This document shows positions 38,558-49,004 of a DNA stretch of 64,000 nt, piece after piece; position 1 is the first letter of the stretch; each line of letters begins with the position of its first letter. Under the pieces are notes generated by a model that was given only the letters and a program-made list of their open reading frames with translations, was not told where the DNA came from and searched no databases. The stretch is from an uncultured Clostridia bacterium (GTDB lineage: Bacteria > Bacillota > Clostridia > TANB77 > CAG-508), in the NCBI GenBank assembly GCA_910589185.1, contig CAJUSU010000001.1, positions 1-64,000 of the forward strand. The letters run 5' to 3'. Position numbers and translations under genes: made by a program.

Positions 38558-38586
38558 AGTATAGCCCATATTTACTATAAAGACAA
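38558..38586 (-). promoter_or_regulatory. Toxin promoter, TA locus 1
   Basis: Read on the minus strand: TTGTCT (plus 38581-38586), 17 bp, TATACT (plus 38558-38563). The mRNA would start near 38551 and carry a leader of about 40 bases. Confidence 0.6.
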
Positions 38587-38635
38587 TATTTATTAACAAA
38601 AATAAGAAAATTTGTTTTGATAAGGAGAAAATAAA

Positions 38636-39406
38636 ATGATAGCATTAGTCACAGGAGCCTCATCAGGAATAGGAAAAGACATTGCTAGAGAATTAGCAAA
38701 GAGAAAATATGATATAATTGCAGTTGCTAGAAATGAAGGAGCATTAAAGGAAGTAAAAGCAGAATTAGAACAAGAATATGACATAAAAGTAGATATAAGA
38801 AGCATGGACTTAATTGATAGAGATGGCTGTAGAAAATTACATGAAGACGTACAAACACAATATGAAACTATAGACATATTAGTCAATAACGCAGGATTTG
38901 GAACCTGTGGCGAATTTACCAAAACTGACTTAGACAAAGAATTAGGAATGATAGATACTAACATCGTAGCACTTCATATCTTAACCAAACTATTTTTAAG
39001 AGATATGGTAAAAGAGAATAAAGGGCGTATCTTAAATGTAGCCTCTATTGCAGGCTTTATGCCGGGCCCCCTTATGGCAACCTATTATTCTACGAAAGCC
39101 TATGTGGTAAGGTTAACGCAAAGTATTAGGCAAGAACTATTTATGCAAAAATCCAAGGTGAAAATAAGTTGTTTATGTCCGGGACCAGTTAAAACTAATT
39201 TCAATAAAGTAGCAGATGTAAAATTTAATTTGTTAGAGGCAGATAGTGGAAAAGTTGCAAAATGTGCAGTAAAGCGTATGTTCAAAAATAGAATTCTAAT
39301 CTTTCCAGGATTTTTTGTATGGATAGGAAGGCTACTTGCCAAAATATCTCCAGACCAAATTTGTGCATTTTTTTGCTACTTTGCACAAAAAAGGAAAATT
39401 CAATAA
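38636..39406 (+). CDS. Short-chain dehydrogenase/reductase (classical SDR)
   Basis: 256 residues, the normal size for a classical SDR. The cofactor motif TGASSGIG is at residues 6-13, NNAG at 84-87, the catalytic Ser137 in 'NVASIAG', and Tyr150-Lys154 in 'YYSTK'. 'PGPVKTNF' follows in the usual substrate-loop position. It belongs to the broad COG0300-type group of NAD(P)-dependent oxidoreductases; the substrate cannot be read from the sequence. The C-terminus is basic and hydrophobic ('IFPGFFVWIGRLLAK'), as in membrane-associated members. AAGGAG lies before the ATG. The stop codon abuts a REP-like element, and a gene for a BI-1 protein converges on it. Confidence 0.9.
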   Translation: MIALVTGASSGIGKDIARELAKRKYDIIAVARNEGALKEVKAELEQEYDIKVDIRSMDLIDRDGCRKLHEDVQTQYETIDILVNNAGFGTCGEFTKTDLDKELGMIDTNIVALHILTKLFLRDMVKENKGRILNVASIAGFMPGPLMATYYSTKAYVVRLTQSIRQELFMQKSKVKISCLCPGPVKTNFNKVADVKFNLLEADSGKVAKCAVKRMFKNRILIFPGFFVWIGRLLAKISPDQICAFFCYFAQKRKIQ

Positions 39407-39456
39407 TGCCGCGTGAGGGACGTTAGTTTGTACGACATCCGTCCCTGAGTGCGACA
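39407..39456 (+). repeat. REP/MITE-like palindrome, divergent full copy
   Basis: Same plan as 38205-38253: TGCC-GCGT-GA-GGGACG-TTAGTTT-GTAC-GACA, then a right half with CGTCCCTGA-GTGC-GACA. The core is identical but the stems differ and pair less well. It starts at the base after the SDR stop codon and fills the gap to the convergent BI-1 gene, where it may end transcription from both sides. Confidence 0.8.
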
Positions 39457-39463
39457 TTATTTT

Positions 39464-40165
39464 TTAGTTTCTTCTTTTTCCAAATAAAGATAGAACTCGG
39501 AGGAAAATGTTAATGAAGTCTAAATATAATTCCATAGCGCCATAAACATATAGTTTTTCAGACTCACAAAAGCCCTCTTCACCCATTCTTTTAATTTTAT
39601 TCATATCATAAACTGTTAATCCAAAGAAAATAGCTAAAATTGCCCAATCCAAAGCAATGTCTAATGTTGAACTTCTAAGGAAAAGATTAATAACTGTCAA
39701 AACAAGTCCTATTACAAGTGCAACTGTTAAAACAGTTCCCCAGCTTGATATATCTTTTTCTGTTTTATATCCTAGAAAAGCTAAAGCTCCAAATAAAGCA
39801 GCAGTACCAAAGAAAGCATAGGCAATAGAGCTTAATTCAAATGCTGCAAAAATAACGGATAGGGTAAAGCCATTTAAAAATGCATAAGCAAAAAACAGAA
39901 CTGTAACAGCTGTAGGAGATAGTTTTCTAAACATAAGAGAGAAAACTAAAACTACAATTACTTCGGCAATAGCTAAATAGAAAAAGCCATTACTTAGAAT
40001 AAGAGGGATATATAACCCTGAGTAGTAAGCAAAAGCAGCTGTAATACCACTTGCTAGTAATCCTAAAAACATTCTAAAAAATGTATTAGAAAGAACACCG
40101 TTCATATCCATAGTTTGAATAGGGTCATTGTTAATCTCATTGCTAGCATCATAATAATCCATCAT
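39464..40165 (-). CDS. Bax inhibitor-1 / YccA-YetJ family membrane protein
   Basis: 233 residues from the ATG at 40165, chosen because AAGGTGGTGA (40171-40180) lies just upstream; a GTG 12 bases earlier would overlap that site. Seven hydrophobic segments span about residues 25-225. The late 'DWAILAIFFGLTVYDMNKIK' segment carries the conserved aspartates of the family; in Bacillus YetJ such residues form a pH-sensing pair that gates calcium leak. The N-terminus is short and cytoplasmic. It is transcribed alone from a minus-strand promoter and converges with the SDR gene. Family assignment is firm; a calcium-leak role here is by analogy only. Confidence 0.88.
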   Translation of the reverse strand: MMDYYDASNEINNDPIQTMDMNGVLSNTFFRMFLGLLASGITAAFAYYSGLYIPLILSNGFFYLAIAEVIVVLVFSLMFRKLSPTAVTVLFFAYAFLNGFTLSVIFAAFELSSIAYAFFGTAALFGALAFLGYKTEKDISSWGTVLTVALVIGLVLTVINLFLRSSTLDIALDWAILAIFFGLTVYDMNKIKRMGEEGFCESEKLYVYGAMELYLDFINIFLRVLSLFGKRRN

Positions 40166-40188
40166 AAAAATCACCACCTTTAATATAT

Positions 40189-40218
40189 ATCATAGCATAT
40201 TAGATGAAATATATGCAA
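40189..40218 (-). promoter_or_regulatory. Promoter of the BI-1 gene
   Basis: On the minus strand: TTGCAT (plus 40213-40218), 18 bp, TATGAT (plus 40189-40194). Confidence 0.5.
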
Positions 40219-40282
40219 TAGAAAAATAAAGTTAAAAAGTAATTTTATGATAAAGAAAAGCTGGAAAATTAGTTATAATAAG

Positions 40283-40311
40283 TTGACATAATGTTAAAAA
40301 TGCGATATAAT
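40283..40311 (+). promoter_or_regulatory. Consensus promoter of the CAP-domain gene
   Basis: TTGACA (40283-40288), 17 bp, TATAAT (40306-40311): a perfect sigma-A consensus. The start codon is 227 bases further on, so the transcript has a long leader. Confidence 0.75.
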
Positions 40312-40345
40312 ATAATCGTTGTTTGTCAAAAGAGAATAAAAAAGC

Positions 40346-40444
40346 GCAAATAAACAAATACTAAATGTTAAAAACATTAAGTATTTGTAAAATTTGCATA
40401 ACTATATTGTAAGGAGCTTTTTAACGCTACGCGGTAAAAATTCC
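40346..40444 (+). promoter_or_regulatory. Structured leader of the CAP-domain gene
   Basis: Two hairpins lie in the long 5' UTR. The first stacks GCAAAT/ATTTGC (40346-40351, 40392-40397), CAAATACT/AGTATTTG (40355-40362, 40380-40387) and AATG/CATT. The second pairs GGAG and TTTTT (40413-40422, one bulge) with AAAAATTCC (40436-40444) around the loop AACGCTACGCGGT. Neither has a T-run, so simple termination is unlikely. No known riboswitch consensus was recognised. Confidence 0.35.
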
Positions 40445-40538
40445 AACAGTATAGAAATTTACAAGGGATAAAATAATTAAACACACAAAACTTAGGAAAA
40501 AAATATAGAAAAGAGAGATTTTTAAGGGATGTGCAAAC

Positions 40539-41081
40539 ATGAAAAAAATGAGAAGGCAACTTCTTACTGTTTTATTCTTTGTGATTTTTATTTTGATGGA
40601 AAGTATTTCGCTCGCGACATTTCAAAATGCAAGAGTAGAAGAATTAGATAAAGAAGAAAGAATACAAGAAATGATAATACAAACAGTAGAATTATCACAA
40701 GAAGAACAAGAAGTATTAGAGCTAGTAAATCAATATAGAAAGCAGAATGGACTAGAAGTATTAAAACCATTAGCTAAGTTACAGCAAACAGCAAAATTAA
40801 AAGCAAAAGATTTAGTTGAAAATGAATATTTTTCACATAGTTCTGAACAATTAGGAACTCCATTTGAAATGCTAAAAGCGAATCAAGTAGATTATGATAT
40901 AGCAGGAGAGAACTTAGCAGGAAACATGACGTCAAAGAAAGCAGTAGAATCTTGGATAAATTCTAAAACACATAGAGAGAACATTCTAGAAGAAAGATTT
41001 AATTATACAGGAGTATGTGTGATAGAAAGTCCTGTTTATGGAAAAATATTTGTACAATTATTTATTGGAATAGAAGAATAG
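40539..41081 (+). CDS. Secreted CAP-domain (SCP/YkwD-like) protein
   Basis: 180 residues. An N-terminal signal or anchor (KKMRRQLLTVLFFVIFILMESISLA) is followed by a short charged linker and a CAP domain from about residue 52. His100 ('YFSHSS'), Glu124 ('GENLA') and His145 ('SKTHRENIL') match the conserved CAP cavity residues. This is the YkwD-type bacterial form, found outside the membrane, often in spore- or wall-related settings; its biochemical role is unsettled in the family. AAGGGA lies upstream of the ATG. It is monocistronic with a long structured leader. Confidence 0.88.
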   Translation: MKKMRRQLLTVLFFVIFILMESISLATFQNARVEELDKEERIQEMIIQTVELSQEEQEVLELVNQYRKQNGLEVLKPLAKLQQTAKLKAKDLVENEYFSHSSEQLGTPFEMLKANQVDYDIAGENLAGNMTSKKAVESWINSKTHRENILEERFNYTGVCVIESPVYGKIFVQLFIGIEE

Positions 41082-41137
41082 AGAATAAAGTACAACTTAA
41101 ATATTACAAAAACTTTACAATTTTGTTACAAAATGCC

Positions 41138-41167
41138 TTGACAGCCAGTACAAGACTATGATATAAT
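41138..41167 (+). promoter_or_regulatory. Promoter upstream of rpoB
   Basis: TTGACA (41138-41143), 18 bp, TATAAT (41162-41167). It gives rpoB a leader of about 305 bases. No rplJ/rplL gene precedes rpoB here, so rpoBC has its own promoter. Confidence 0.75.
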
Positions 41168-41195
41168 TTGACACAATAAATTAAAGGTGGATGGA

Positions 41196-41228
41196 ATGGT
41201 TGTTAATACAAATTTAGCGATAAAATAA
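41196..41228 (+). CDS. Possible 10-codon leader peptide of rpoBC
   Basis: AAAGGTGG (41183-41190) precedes the ATG at 41196; the reading is MVVNTNLAIK and stop. It lies between the promoter and the terminator-like hairpin at 41242-41269, the layout of translated attenuation leaders. A second ATG at 41191 (8 codons) overlaps the Shine-Dalgarno and is less likely. The peptide has no run of a single regulatory codon, so any role is speculative. Confidence 0.25.
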   Translation: MVVNTNLAIK

Positions 41229-41241
41229 ACAAGATAAAACC

Positions 41242-41277
41242 CAGTTGGTAAACATAAATGTGCCAACTGCGTTTTTG
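41242..41277 (+). terminator. Terminator-like hairpin inside the rpoB leader
   Basis: CAGTTGG (41242-41248) and CCAACTG (41263-41269), a 7-bp stem with a 14-base loop, then CGTTTTTG. It lies about 75 bases after the promoter and 200 before rpoB, so it would act as an attenuator. Bases 41285-41460 show no further structure or gene that I can support. Confidence 0.5.
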
Positions 41278-41478
41278 TTGTCTGCCAGAAAATTCATCAC
41301 TTACTTATATCAAATCAATAAAAAGAGGAATTGTTCTAATTTAGCTTACGGAAATAATGCTTTGGGAGCAGAAAGCAAAAATTTTAGTAAACCTATCTTA
41401 GAAGCAAGAAGGACTTTTTATTGGAATTTATATTCTTTATATTTTCAATCTGCTTAATTTAATTTAGGGGTGATTCTT

Positions 41479-44400
41479 TTGTTAAAAGAAATTAAGCACG
41501 AGAAATGTTCTCGTAAGACCTTTGCTAAAATTGGTGATTCTATCGAAATGCCAAATTTAATCAAAGTTCAAAAAGATTCTTATGATTGGTTTGTAGAAGA
41601 AGGGCTTGGAGAAGTATTAAGAGATATTTCACCAATCATCGATTACTCTGGAAACCTAGTACTTGAATTCTTAGATTACTACATGGAAGAAAAAACAAAA
41701 TACACATTGGAAGAAGCAAAAGAGCGTGATGCAACATACTCTACTAGATTACACGTAAAAGTAAGACTTATCAATCGTGAAACAGGTGAAATCAAAGAGC
41801 AAGTGATTTACTTAGGTGATTTCCCATTAATGACAGATAGTGGTACTTTTATTATCAATGGTGCAGAGAGAGTAGTCGTTAGTCAGTTAGTTCGTTCACC
41901 AGGTTGCTACTATGCATCAGAATTTGATAGCAAAACAGGAAGAAAGATTTATACTTCTACTGTTATGCCTATTCGTGGTGCTTGGATTGAATATGAAACA
42001 GACGGAAACGATGTATTTTATGCCAGAGTAGATAGAACCAGAAAAATTCCAGTTACGACTTTATTAAAGGCCATTGGAATTGTAACAGATGAACAAATTT
42101 TACAATTATTTGGAGAAGAAAATAAATTAAAAGAAACTCTTCAAAAGGATCCAATTAAAACACAGGATGAGGCTTTAATTGAAATCTATAAAAAATTAAG
42201 ACCAGGAGAACTTCCAACAGCAGATGCTGCTAGAAACTTATTCAATGGATTATTCTTTGATCCAAGAAGATATGATTTAGCAAAAGTAGGAAGATATAAA
42301 TTCAATAAGAAATTAAGCCTAGCAACTAGAATTACAGGAAGAATTGCATTTGCTGATATTATTGACCCAGAAACAGGGGAAGTATTAGCAGAGAAAGATA
42401 CTATGATTACAGAAGACGTAGCTATTGCTATTCAAAACTCTGGAATCAACAGCGTTGATGTTAAAGTAGAAGACAAACCAGTTAAAGTAATTGGTAATGG
42501 AACAGTGAATATTCATGAAATGTTACCAAATGTAAAATTAAGTGATTTACATATTAGAGAAATGGTAAGTTATCCAGTTCTAAAATCTATTATTGACACA
42601 ACAGCAGAAAAAGATTTACATGATGTCATCCAAGAACGTATTGACGAATTGATACCAAAATATATTACAAATGAAGATATTTTGGCTTCTATTAGTTATT
42701 TATTAAACTTAGAACATGGACTTGGAAATGTAGATGATATTGACCATTTAGGAAATCGTCGTATTCGTTGTGTGGGAGAGTTGTTACAAAACCAATTTAG
42801 AATTGGTTTAACAAGACTCGAAAGAGTTGTTCGTGAAAGAATGACAATTCAAGACTTAGATGTTATTACACCACAAACATTAATTAACACAAAACCAATT
42901 ACATCATCTATCAGAGAGTTCTTTGGAAGTTCACAATTATCACAATTCATGGACCAAACCAACCCACTTTCTGAATTAACACATAAAAGAAGAATTTCAG
43001 CATTAGGACCTGGTGGACTTTCAAGAGAAAGAGCAGGTTTCGAGGTTCGTGATATTCACTATACTCACTATGGTAGACTTTGCCCAGTAGAATCTCCAGA
43101 AGGACCAAACATTGGACTTATCTCAGCATTATCTTCTTTTGCGATTATCAATGAGCATGGATTTGTAGAGACACCATATCGTAAAATAGATCATGAAACT
43201 GGCAAAATAACAGATGAAATTATCTATATGCCAGCAGATGAGGAAGATAAATATATTATTGCACAAGCATCTGAACCATTAGATGAAGAGGGAAGATTTG
43301 TGAATGAAAGAATTCGTGTACGTCATAGAGAAGAAATCACAATGGTGGACAAAGCACAAGTTGATTTTGTAGACGTATCACCAAAACAATTAGTATCTGT
43401 TGCAGCAGCTATGATTCCATTCTTAGAGCACGACGACGTAAAACGTTCTCTAATGGGTTCAAACATGCAACGTCAAGCAGTTCCACTATTAACAACTGAT
43501 TCACCAATTGTAGGAACTGGTATGGAATATAGAGCAGCAAGAGATTCAGGAATTACTGTTTTAGCAAAGAATGAAGGTATTGTTGAAAAAGTAACAGGTG
43601 ACGAAATTCAAATTAGAACCAAGAAAGACGAATTAGATATTTATCATTTAAGAAAATTCAAACGTACCAATGGTGGTACTTGTATTAACCAAAGACCAGT
43701 GGTATCTGTTGGGGAAAAGGTAAAAGAAGGAGAACTTATTGCAGATGGACCAGCTACCCAAAATGGAGAGATGGCATTAGGAAAGAACGTACTAATTGCT
43801 TTCACAACTTGGGAAGGATACAACTACGAGGATGCAGTTTTAATTAGTGAAAGACTAGTAAAAGAAGATGTATATACTTCTATCCACATTGAAGAATATG
43901 ATTGCGAATGCCGTGATACAAAATTAGGACCAGAAGAAATCACTCGTGATATTCCAAATGTCGGTGATGACAGCTTAAAAGACTTAGATGAAAATGGAAT
44001 TATCCGTATTGGTGCAGAAGTTAGACCAGGAGATATTTTAGTTGGTAAAGTTACTCCAAAAGGAGAAACAGAACTAACAGCAGAAGAAAGATTACTTCGT
44101 GCTATCTTTGGAGAAAAAGCGAGAGAAGTAAGAGATACTTCACTTCGTGTACCACATGGAGAGGCTGGAACCATCGTAGATGTTAAGATATTTACAAGAG
44201 ATAATTCAGATGAATTAGGACCAGGTGTTAACCAAGTGATCCGTTGCTATATTGCCACAAAGAGAAAAGTATCTGTTGGTGATAAAATGGCAGGACGTCA
44301 CGGTAACAAAGGTGTTATCTCTCGTATTTTACCAGAAGAAGATATGCCATTCTTACCAGATGGAACACCAGTAGATATTGTATTAAATCCATTAGGTGTA

Positions 44401-45243
44401 CCTTCTCGTATGAACTTAGGTCAAGTATTAGAGGTTCACTTAGGTATGGCAGCAAGAGCTTTAGGATTTAAAGTAGCAACACCAGTATTTGATGGTGCAA
44501 CAGACGCAGAAATTCAAGAATTATTAAAGAAGGCTGGACTTCGTGAAGATGGAAAAACAGTGGTATATGATGGAAGAACAGGAGAACCATTTGATAGCCC
44601 AATTACAGTTGGTGTTATGTATATGTTAAAACTTCACCACTTAGTAGATGATAAGATTCACGCTCGTTCAACTGGACCATATTCATTAGTAACACAACAA
44701 CCTTTAGGTGGTAAAGCACAATTTGGTGGACAACGTTTTGGAGAGATGGAAGTTTGGGCATTAGAGGCTTATGGTGCAGCTTACACACTACAAGAAATGT
44801 TAACTGTTAAATCAGATGACGTTGTAGGACGTGTTAAGACTTATGAGTCTATTGTAAAAGGTGAAAATGTACCAGAACCAGGAGTACCAGAAGGATTTAA
44901 GGTATTGATTAAAGAACTTCAATCATTAGGATTAGATATACGTTTATTATCACCAGATAACCAAGAGTTAGAGCTAAAAGAAAATATTGATGAAGGAATT
45001 GACTTCAATAGTATTGAAGATACTAAGAAATTTGCTGAAGAAGAAGCAGTTGTTGATGAAAATGAACTTGCAGATGGATATGCAGAAGAAACTGAAGATA
45101 TAGCTGACTTAGATGATCTTATGGATACAGACGAAGATAGCTTATTTGAAGATCTTGATGATGATGAAATTTTACTAGATGATACAGATTTGGGAGAAGA
45201 TAATTTGTTAAATGACCAAGATTTGCTAGATGAGAATGAATAG
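41479..45243 (+). CDS. rpoB: DNA-directed RNA polymerase subunit beta
   Basis: 1,254 residues from a TTG at 41479, which has AGGGGTGA (41466-41473) at proper spacing. A GTG at 41470 lies inside that site and is rejected. The protein is collinear with bacterial beta: '[11 protein letters not shown]' near the N-terminus, the rifampicin region '[22 protein letters not shown]' (roughly residues 487-512), '[13 protein letters not shown]' and '[17 protein letters not shown]' near the C-terminus. Asp, His and Ser at the classic rifampicin positions 516, 526 and 531 (E. coli numbering) are wild type. The last 70 or so residues are a long acidic Asp/Glu tail, an extension of the usual C-terminus. It is followed by rpoC after 125 bases with a stable hairpin between them. 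Confidence 0.97.
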   Translation: MLKEIKHEKCSRKTFAKIGDSIEMPNLIKVQKDSYDWFVEEGLGEVLRDISPIIDYSGNLVLEFLDYYMEEKTKYTLEEAKERDATYSTRLHVKVRLINRETGEIKEQVIYLGDFPLMTDSGTFIINGAERVVVSQLVRSPGCYYASEFDSKTGRKIYTSTVMPIRGAWIEYETDGNDVFYARVDRTRKIPVTTLLKAIGIVTDEQILQLFGEENKLKETLQKDPIKTQDEALIEIYKKLRPGELPTADAARNLFNGLFFDPRRYDLAKVGRYKFNKKLSLATRITGRIAFADIIDPETGEVLAEKDTMITEDVAIAIQNSGINSVDVKVEDKPVKVIGNGTVNIHEMLPNVKLSDLHIREMVSYPVLKSIIDTTAEKDLHDVIQERIDELIPKYITNEDILASISYLLNLEHGLGNVDDIDHLGNRRIRCVGELLQNQFRIGLTRLERVVRERMTIQDLDVITPQTLINTKPITSSIREFFGSSQLSQFMDQTNPLSELTHKRRISALGPGGLSRERAGFEVRDIHYTHYGRLCPVESPEGPNIGLISALSSFAIINEHGFVETPYRKIDHETGKITDEIIYMPADEEDKYIIAQASEPLDEEGRFVNERIRVRHREEITMVDKAQVDFVDVSPKQLVSVAAAMIPFLEHDDVKRSLMGSNMQRQAVPLLTTDSPIVGTGMEYRAARDSGITVLAKNEGIVEKVTGDEIQIRTKKDELDIYHLRKFKRTNGGTCINQRPVVSVGEKVKEGELIADGPATQNGEMALGKNVLIAFTTWEGYNYEDAVLISERLVKEDVYTSIHIEEYDCECRDTKLGPEEITRDIPNVGDDSLKDLDENGIIRIGAEVRPGDILVGKVTPKGETELTAEERLLRAIFGEKAREVRDTSLRVPHGEAGTIVDVKIFTRDNSDELGPGVNQVIRCYIATKRKVSVGDKMAGRHGNKGVISRILPEEDMPFLPDGTPVDIVLNPLGVPSRMNLGQVLEVHLGMAARALGFKVATPVFDGATDAEIQELLKKAGLREDGKTVVYDGRTGEPFDSPITVGVMYMLKLHHLVDDKIHARSTGPYSLVTQQPLGGKAQFGGQRFGEMEVWALEAYGAAYTLQEMLTVKSDDVVGRVKTYESIVKGENVPEPGVPEGFKVLIKELQSLGLDIRLLSPDNQELELKENIDEGIDFNSIEDTKKFAEEEAVVDENELADGYAEETEDIADLDDLMDTDEDSLFEDLDDDEILLDDTDLGEDNLLNDQDLLDENE

Positions 45244-45261
45244 TAAAATAATTTAATAGCC

Positions 45262-45333
45262 TTCACAAAGGAACTTAAGGCTTGACCAGAGGGAATTGCA
45301 CAGCAGTGGATAAGCCTTAAGGAACATTGTGAA
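45262..45333 (+). other. Long hairpin between rpoB and rpoC
   Basis: CTTAAGGCTT (45274-45283) and AAGCCTTAAG (45312-45321) form a perfect 10-bp stem. Outside a 5x5 internal loop, TTCACAA (45262-45268) pairs with TTGTGAA (45327-45333). The 28-base loop can fold further (CCA/TGG). There is no T-run, so this is more likely an RNA-processing or stability element than a terminator. Confidence 0.5.
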
Positions 45334-45368
45334 AACCAAAAAAATAAATATAGTAGGGGGCTAAATTC

Positions 45369-48300
45369 GTGGATGAATTAGAAATCTTTAATAAAATTAA
45401 AATTGGCTTAGCATCTGATGAAAAAATCAGAGAATGGTCAAAAGGTGAAGTAAAAAAGCCAGAAACAATTAATTACAGAACTTTAAAACCAGAAAAAGAT
45501 GGTTTGTTCTGTGAGAGAATTTTTGGTCCAACTAAAGACTGGGAGTGCCATTGTGGTAAATATAAAAGAGTAAGATATAAAGGAATTGTCTGTGACAGAT
45601 GTGGTGTTGAAGTAACAAAATCAAAAGTTAGACGTGAAAGAATGGGACATATTGAACTTGCTGCACCAGTGGCACATATTTGGTACTTTAAAGGAATCCC
45701 AAGTAGAATTGGTTTAATGTTAGATATTACACCAAGAAACTTGGAAAAGGTAATTTACTTTGCATCCTATATCGTAACAGATAAAGGAACAAGCGAATTA
45801 TCTAAATATCAAGTATTATCTGAAAAAGAGTACCATGATGCAGAAGAAAAATATGGTAGAGGTTCTTTCAAAGCTGAAATGGGTGCAGAAGCCATTGAAA
45901 GGCTATTAAGAGAAGTTGATGTTGATAAATTAACAGAAAAATTAAAGAAAGAACTAGAAAAAGCAAGTGAGCAAAAGAAGGCAAAAATCGTTAAAAGATT
46001 AGATACCGTAGAAGCTTTCAAACTATCTGGAAATCGTCCTGAATGGATGATTATGAATGTGGTTCCAGTTATTCCACCAGACATTAGACCAATGGTACAA
46101 TTAGATGGTGGTAGATTTGCAACATCAGACCTAAATGACTTATATCGTAGAGTAATCAACAGAAATAATCGTTTAAAAAGATTACTAGAATTAGGTGCTC
46201 CAGAAATCATTGTACGTAATGAAAAAAGAATGTTACAAGAGGCAGTAGATGCTTTAATAGACAATGGTAGACGTGGTAGACCAGTAACAGGTGCTGGAGG
46301 AAGAGCGTTAAAATCTTTATCAGATATGCTTAAAGGTAAACAAGGTAGATTCCGTCAAAACCTACTTGGTAAACGTGTTGACTATTCAGGACGTTCTGTT
46401 ATCGTAGTAGGTCCAGAATTAAAATTATATCAATGTGGTGTGCCAAAAGAAATGGCAGTAGAATTATTTAAACCATTTGTTATGAAAGAATTGGTAGGAC
46501 GTGGTATTGCTCATAATATTAAAAATGCAAAAAGAATGGTAGAAAGATTACGTCCAGAAGTATGGGATATCTTAGAAGATGTTATCAAAGACCACCCAGT
46601 ACTTTTAAACCGTGCGCCAACACTACATAGACTTGGTATTCAAGCCTTTGAACCAGTATTAGTAGAAGGTAGAGCAATTAAGCTTCACCCATTAGTATGT
46701 ACAGCCTTCAATGCTGACTTCGACGGTGACCAAATGGCTATACATTTACCATTATCACCAGAAGCACAAGCAGAAGCAAGATATTTAATGTTATCAGTTA
46801 ATAACTTGCTTAAACCACAAGATGGTAAACCAGTAACAGTACCAACTCAAGATATGATTTTAGGTGCTTACTACTTAACCATGGAAGTACCGGGAGAAAT
46901 CGGAGAAGGAAATTACTATTCTTCACCAGATGAAGCAATTATGGCATATTATAACCATGACTTAGGACTACATTGTAAAATTTGGGTAAAAGTGGAAAAA
47001 GAGATTGATGGAGAATTGGTAACTGGAAAAATTGAAACAACAGTTGGTAGAATTATTTACAACCAAGGTATTCCACAAAATCTTGGATTTGTTGATAGAA
47101 CAAAGAAAGAAAATTTATTGAAACTAGAAATTGATTTCCCAGTTTCTAAAAAGACATTAGGAAAAATCATTGCAAAATCTATTAATGCCAATGGATTAAG
47201 TGCAACAGCAGAATTACTTGACTACATCAAAGCAACTGGTTTCAAACATTCTACAACTGCAGGTATTACAGTATCTATTGATGATGTTAAAGTACCAGCA
47301 GCGAAAAAGCAGATTTTAGCAGATGCTGACGAACAAGTAAATAACGTATTAAAACAATATAAACGTGGTTTAATAACTAACGAGGAAAGATACAATTCTG
47401 TTATCAAGATTTGGGAAAAAGCAACAGATGATGTTACAGAAGCCATGAAGAGTAATTTTGAAGAATTAAACCCAGTATATATGATGAGTCAATCAGGAGC
47501 CAGAGGTAATGTAAACCAATTAAGACAGATTTCAGGTATGCGTGGACTTATGGCAAGTACTACAGGTAAAACAGTTGAAATTCCTATTACATCATCATTC
47601 CGTGAAGGTCTAGATGCTCTAGAATACTTCATTTCTGCACACGGTGCTAGAAAAGGTTTAACAGATACAGCTTTAAGAACAGCTGACTCTGGATACTTAA
47701 CTAGAAGATTAGTAGATGTATCACAAGACATTATCATTCGTGAAGATGACTGTGGAACCCATGAAGGTGTTGAATTAACAGACATTAAAGATGGAAACCA
47801 GGTTATTGAAAAATTAGAAGAAAGATTAGTTGGTAGATTCCCATTAGAAACCATTATTGACCCAACAACAAAAGAAGTCATTGTTGATACAGATACAATG
47901 ATTACAGAAAGCATGGCAGAAAAGATTAGAGCCATTGGTATGGAGAAGGTTAAAGTACGTTCTGCATTAGGATGCCATACAAAACATGGTGTTTGCCGTA
48001 AATGTTATGGAATGGGATTGGCAACACGTGATTTAGTTAATATTGGTGAATCAGTTGGTATTATTGCTGCACAATCTATTGGTGAGCCTGGTACACAGCT
48101 TACTATGAGAACTATCCACTCTGGTGGTGTTGCAGGTGTAGCAGATATCACACAAGGTCTTCCAAGAGTTGAGGAGCTTTTCGAAGCTCGTAAACCAAAG
48201 GGATTAGCTGTTATTACAGAAATTGAAGGAACCGTCAAAATCTCTGAAGAAAAGAAGAAGAAGGAAGTTATTATTACCTCTAGTGACGATTCTAAAACAT

Positions 48301-48905
48301 ATCCAATTCCATTTGGTGCAAAACTAAAAGTAAGAGAAGGAGACTGGGTTGAAGCAGGTGACCCTCTAACAGAAGGTTCTATTAACCCAAGTGACATTTT
48401 TGCTATCAAAGGTGCAGAAGGAGTATTTGAATATTTAGTACAAGAAGTTCAAAAGGTTTACCGTAATCAAGGTGTTGATATCAATGACAAACATATTGAA
48501 GTAATTGGTAGACAAATGCTTAAGAAGGTAAGAGTAGAAGATAATGGAGATACTGAGCTACTCGCAGGTTCATTAGTAGATATTTATGAATTTGAAGAAG
48601 CAAACGAAAAGGCAAAAGCAGAAGGAAAGAAAGTAGCAGAGGGAAAACGTCTACTATTAGGTATCACAAAAGCATCTCTTGCAACAGAGAGCTTCTTATC
48701 AGCAGCTTCTTTCCAAGAAACAACAAGAGTATTAACAGAAGCAGCTGTTAAAGGTAAAGTTGACGAATTAATTGGACTAAAAGAAAATGTTATTATTGGT
48801 AAGTTAATTCCAGCAGGAACAGGACTTCCAGTATACAAAAATACACGTATTAACACAGAGGAAAATGAGGAAGAACCAGAAACAGCAAGCAATATGAATA
48901 TGTAA
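45369..48905 (+). CDS. rpoC: DNA-directed RNA polymerase subunit beta'
   Basis: 1,178 residues starting at GTG 45369, with AGGGGG eight bases upstream. The N-terminal zinc site 'CHCGKYK...CDRCG', the magnesium-binding 'NADFDGD' (about residue 448), the '[11 protein letters not shown]' bridge/trigger region and the second zinc cluster 'DDCGTHEG...[13 protein letters not shown]' are all present. '[16 protein letters not shown]' follows in the expected place. Length and order are those of a Firmicutes beta' without insertions. It is co-transcribed with rpoB and ended by a hairpin terminator 20 bases downstream. Confidence 0.97.
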   Translation: MDELEIFNKIKIGLASDEKIREWSKGEVKKPETINYRTLKPEKDGLFCERIFGPTKDWECHCGKYKRVRYKGIVCDRCGVEVTKSKVRRERMGHIELAAPVAHIWYFKGIPSRIGLMLDITPRNLEKVIYFASYIVTDKGTSELSKYQVLSEKEYHDAEEKYGRGSFKAEMGAEAIERLLREVDVDKLTEKLKKELEKASEQKKAKIVKRLDTVEAFKLSGNRPEWMIMNVVPVIPPDIRPMVQLDGGRFATSDLNDLYRRVINRNNRLKRLLELGAPEIIVRNEKRMLQEAVDALIDNGRRGRPVTGAGGRALKSLSDMLKGKQGRFRQNLLGKRVDYSGRSVIVVGPELKLYQCGVPKEMAVELFKPFVMKELVGRGIAHNIKNAKRMVERLRPEVWDILEDVIKDHPVLLNRAPTLHRLGIQAFEPVLVEGRAIKLHPLVCTAFNADFDGDQMAIHLPLSPEAQAEARYLMLSVNNLLKPQDGKPVTVPTQDMILGAYYLTMEVPGEIGEGNYYSSPDEAIMAYYNHDLGLHCKIWVKVEKEIDGELVTGKIETTVGRIIYNQGIPQNLGFVDRTKKENLLKLEIDFPVSKKTLGKIIAKSINANGLSATAELLDYIKATGFKHSTTAGITVSIDDVKVPAAKKQILADADEQVNNVLKQYKRGLITNEERYNSVIKIWEKATDDVTEAMKSNFEELNPVYMMSQSGARGNVNQLRQISGMRGLMASTTGKTVEIPITSSFREGLDALEYFISAHGARKGLTDTALRTADSGYLTRRLVDVSQDIIIREDDCGTHEGVELTDIKDGNQVIEKLEERLVGRFPLETIIDPTTKEVIVDTDTMITESMAEKIRAIGMEKVKVRSALGCHTKHGVCRKCYGMGLATRDLVNIGESVGIIAAQSIGEPGTQLTMRTIHSGGVAGVADITQGLPRVEELFEARKPKGLAVITEIEGTVKISEEKKKKEVIITSSDDSKTYPIPFGAKLKVREGDWVEAGDPLTEGSINPSDIFAIKGAEGVFEYLVQEVQKVYRNQGVDINDKHIEVIGRQMLKKVRVEDNGDTELLAGSLVDIYEFEEANEKAKAEGKKVAEGKRLLLGITKASLATESFLSAASFQETTRVLTEAAVKGKVDELIGLKENVIIGKLIPAGTGLPVYKNTRINTEENEEEPETASNMNM

Positions 48906-48924
48906 GAAATTAAATATAAAAGGG

Positions 48925-48948
48925 GGCTCTGCATAGCAGGGCCTTTTT
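48925..48948 (+). terminator. Terminator of rpoBC
   Basis: GGCTCTGC (48925-48932) and GCAGGGCC (48936-48943), 8 pairs with one G-U, loop ATA, then TTTTT. Confidence 0.8.
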
Positions 48949-48951
48949 ACG

Positions 48952-48980
48952 TTGACAAAATGCTAGAAACATAGTATAAT
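48952..48980 (+). promoter_or_regulatory. Promoter of gdpP
   Basis: TTGACA (48952-48957), 17 bp, TATAAT (48975-48980), only four bases beyond the rpoBC terminator T-run. Confidence 0.75.
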
Positions 48981-49004
48981 AAAAGAGATAAAAAGGAGAT
49001 TTTT

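Noticed and set aside
38417..38599. 60-codon reading of the locus-1 toxin gene
   Set aside because: The extra N-terminal 30 codons overlap the toxin promoter and have no ribosome binding site, whereas the inner ATG has AGGAGG at ideal distance.
41245..41457. 70-codon plus-strand frame in the rpoB leader starting at TTG
   Set aside because: The start lies inside a terminator-like stem with no ribosome binding site, and the product has no domain-like features.
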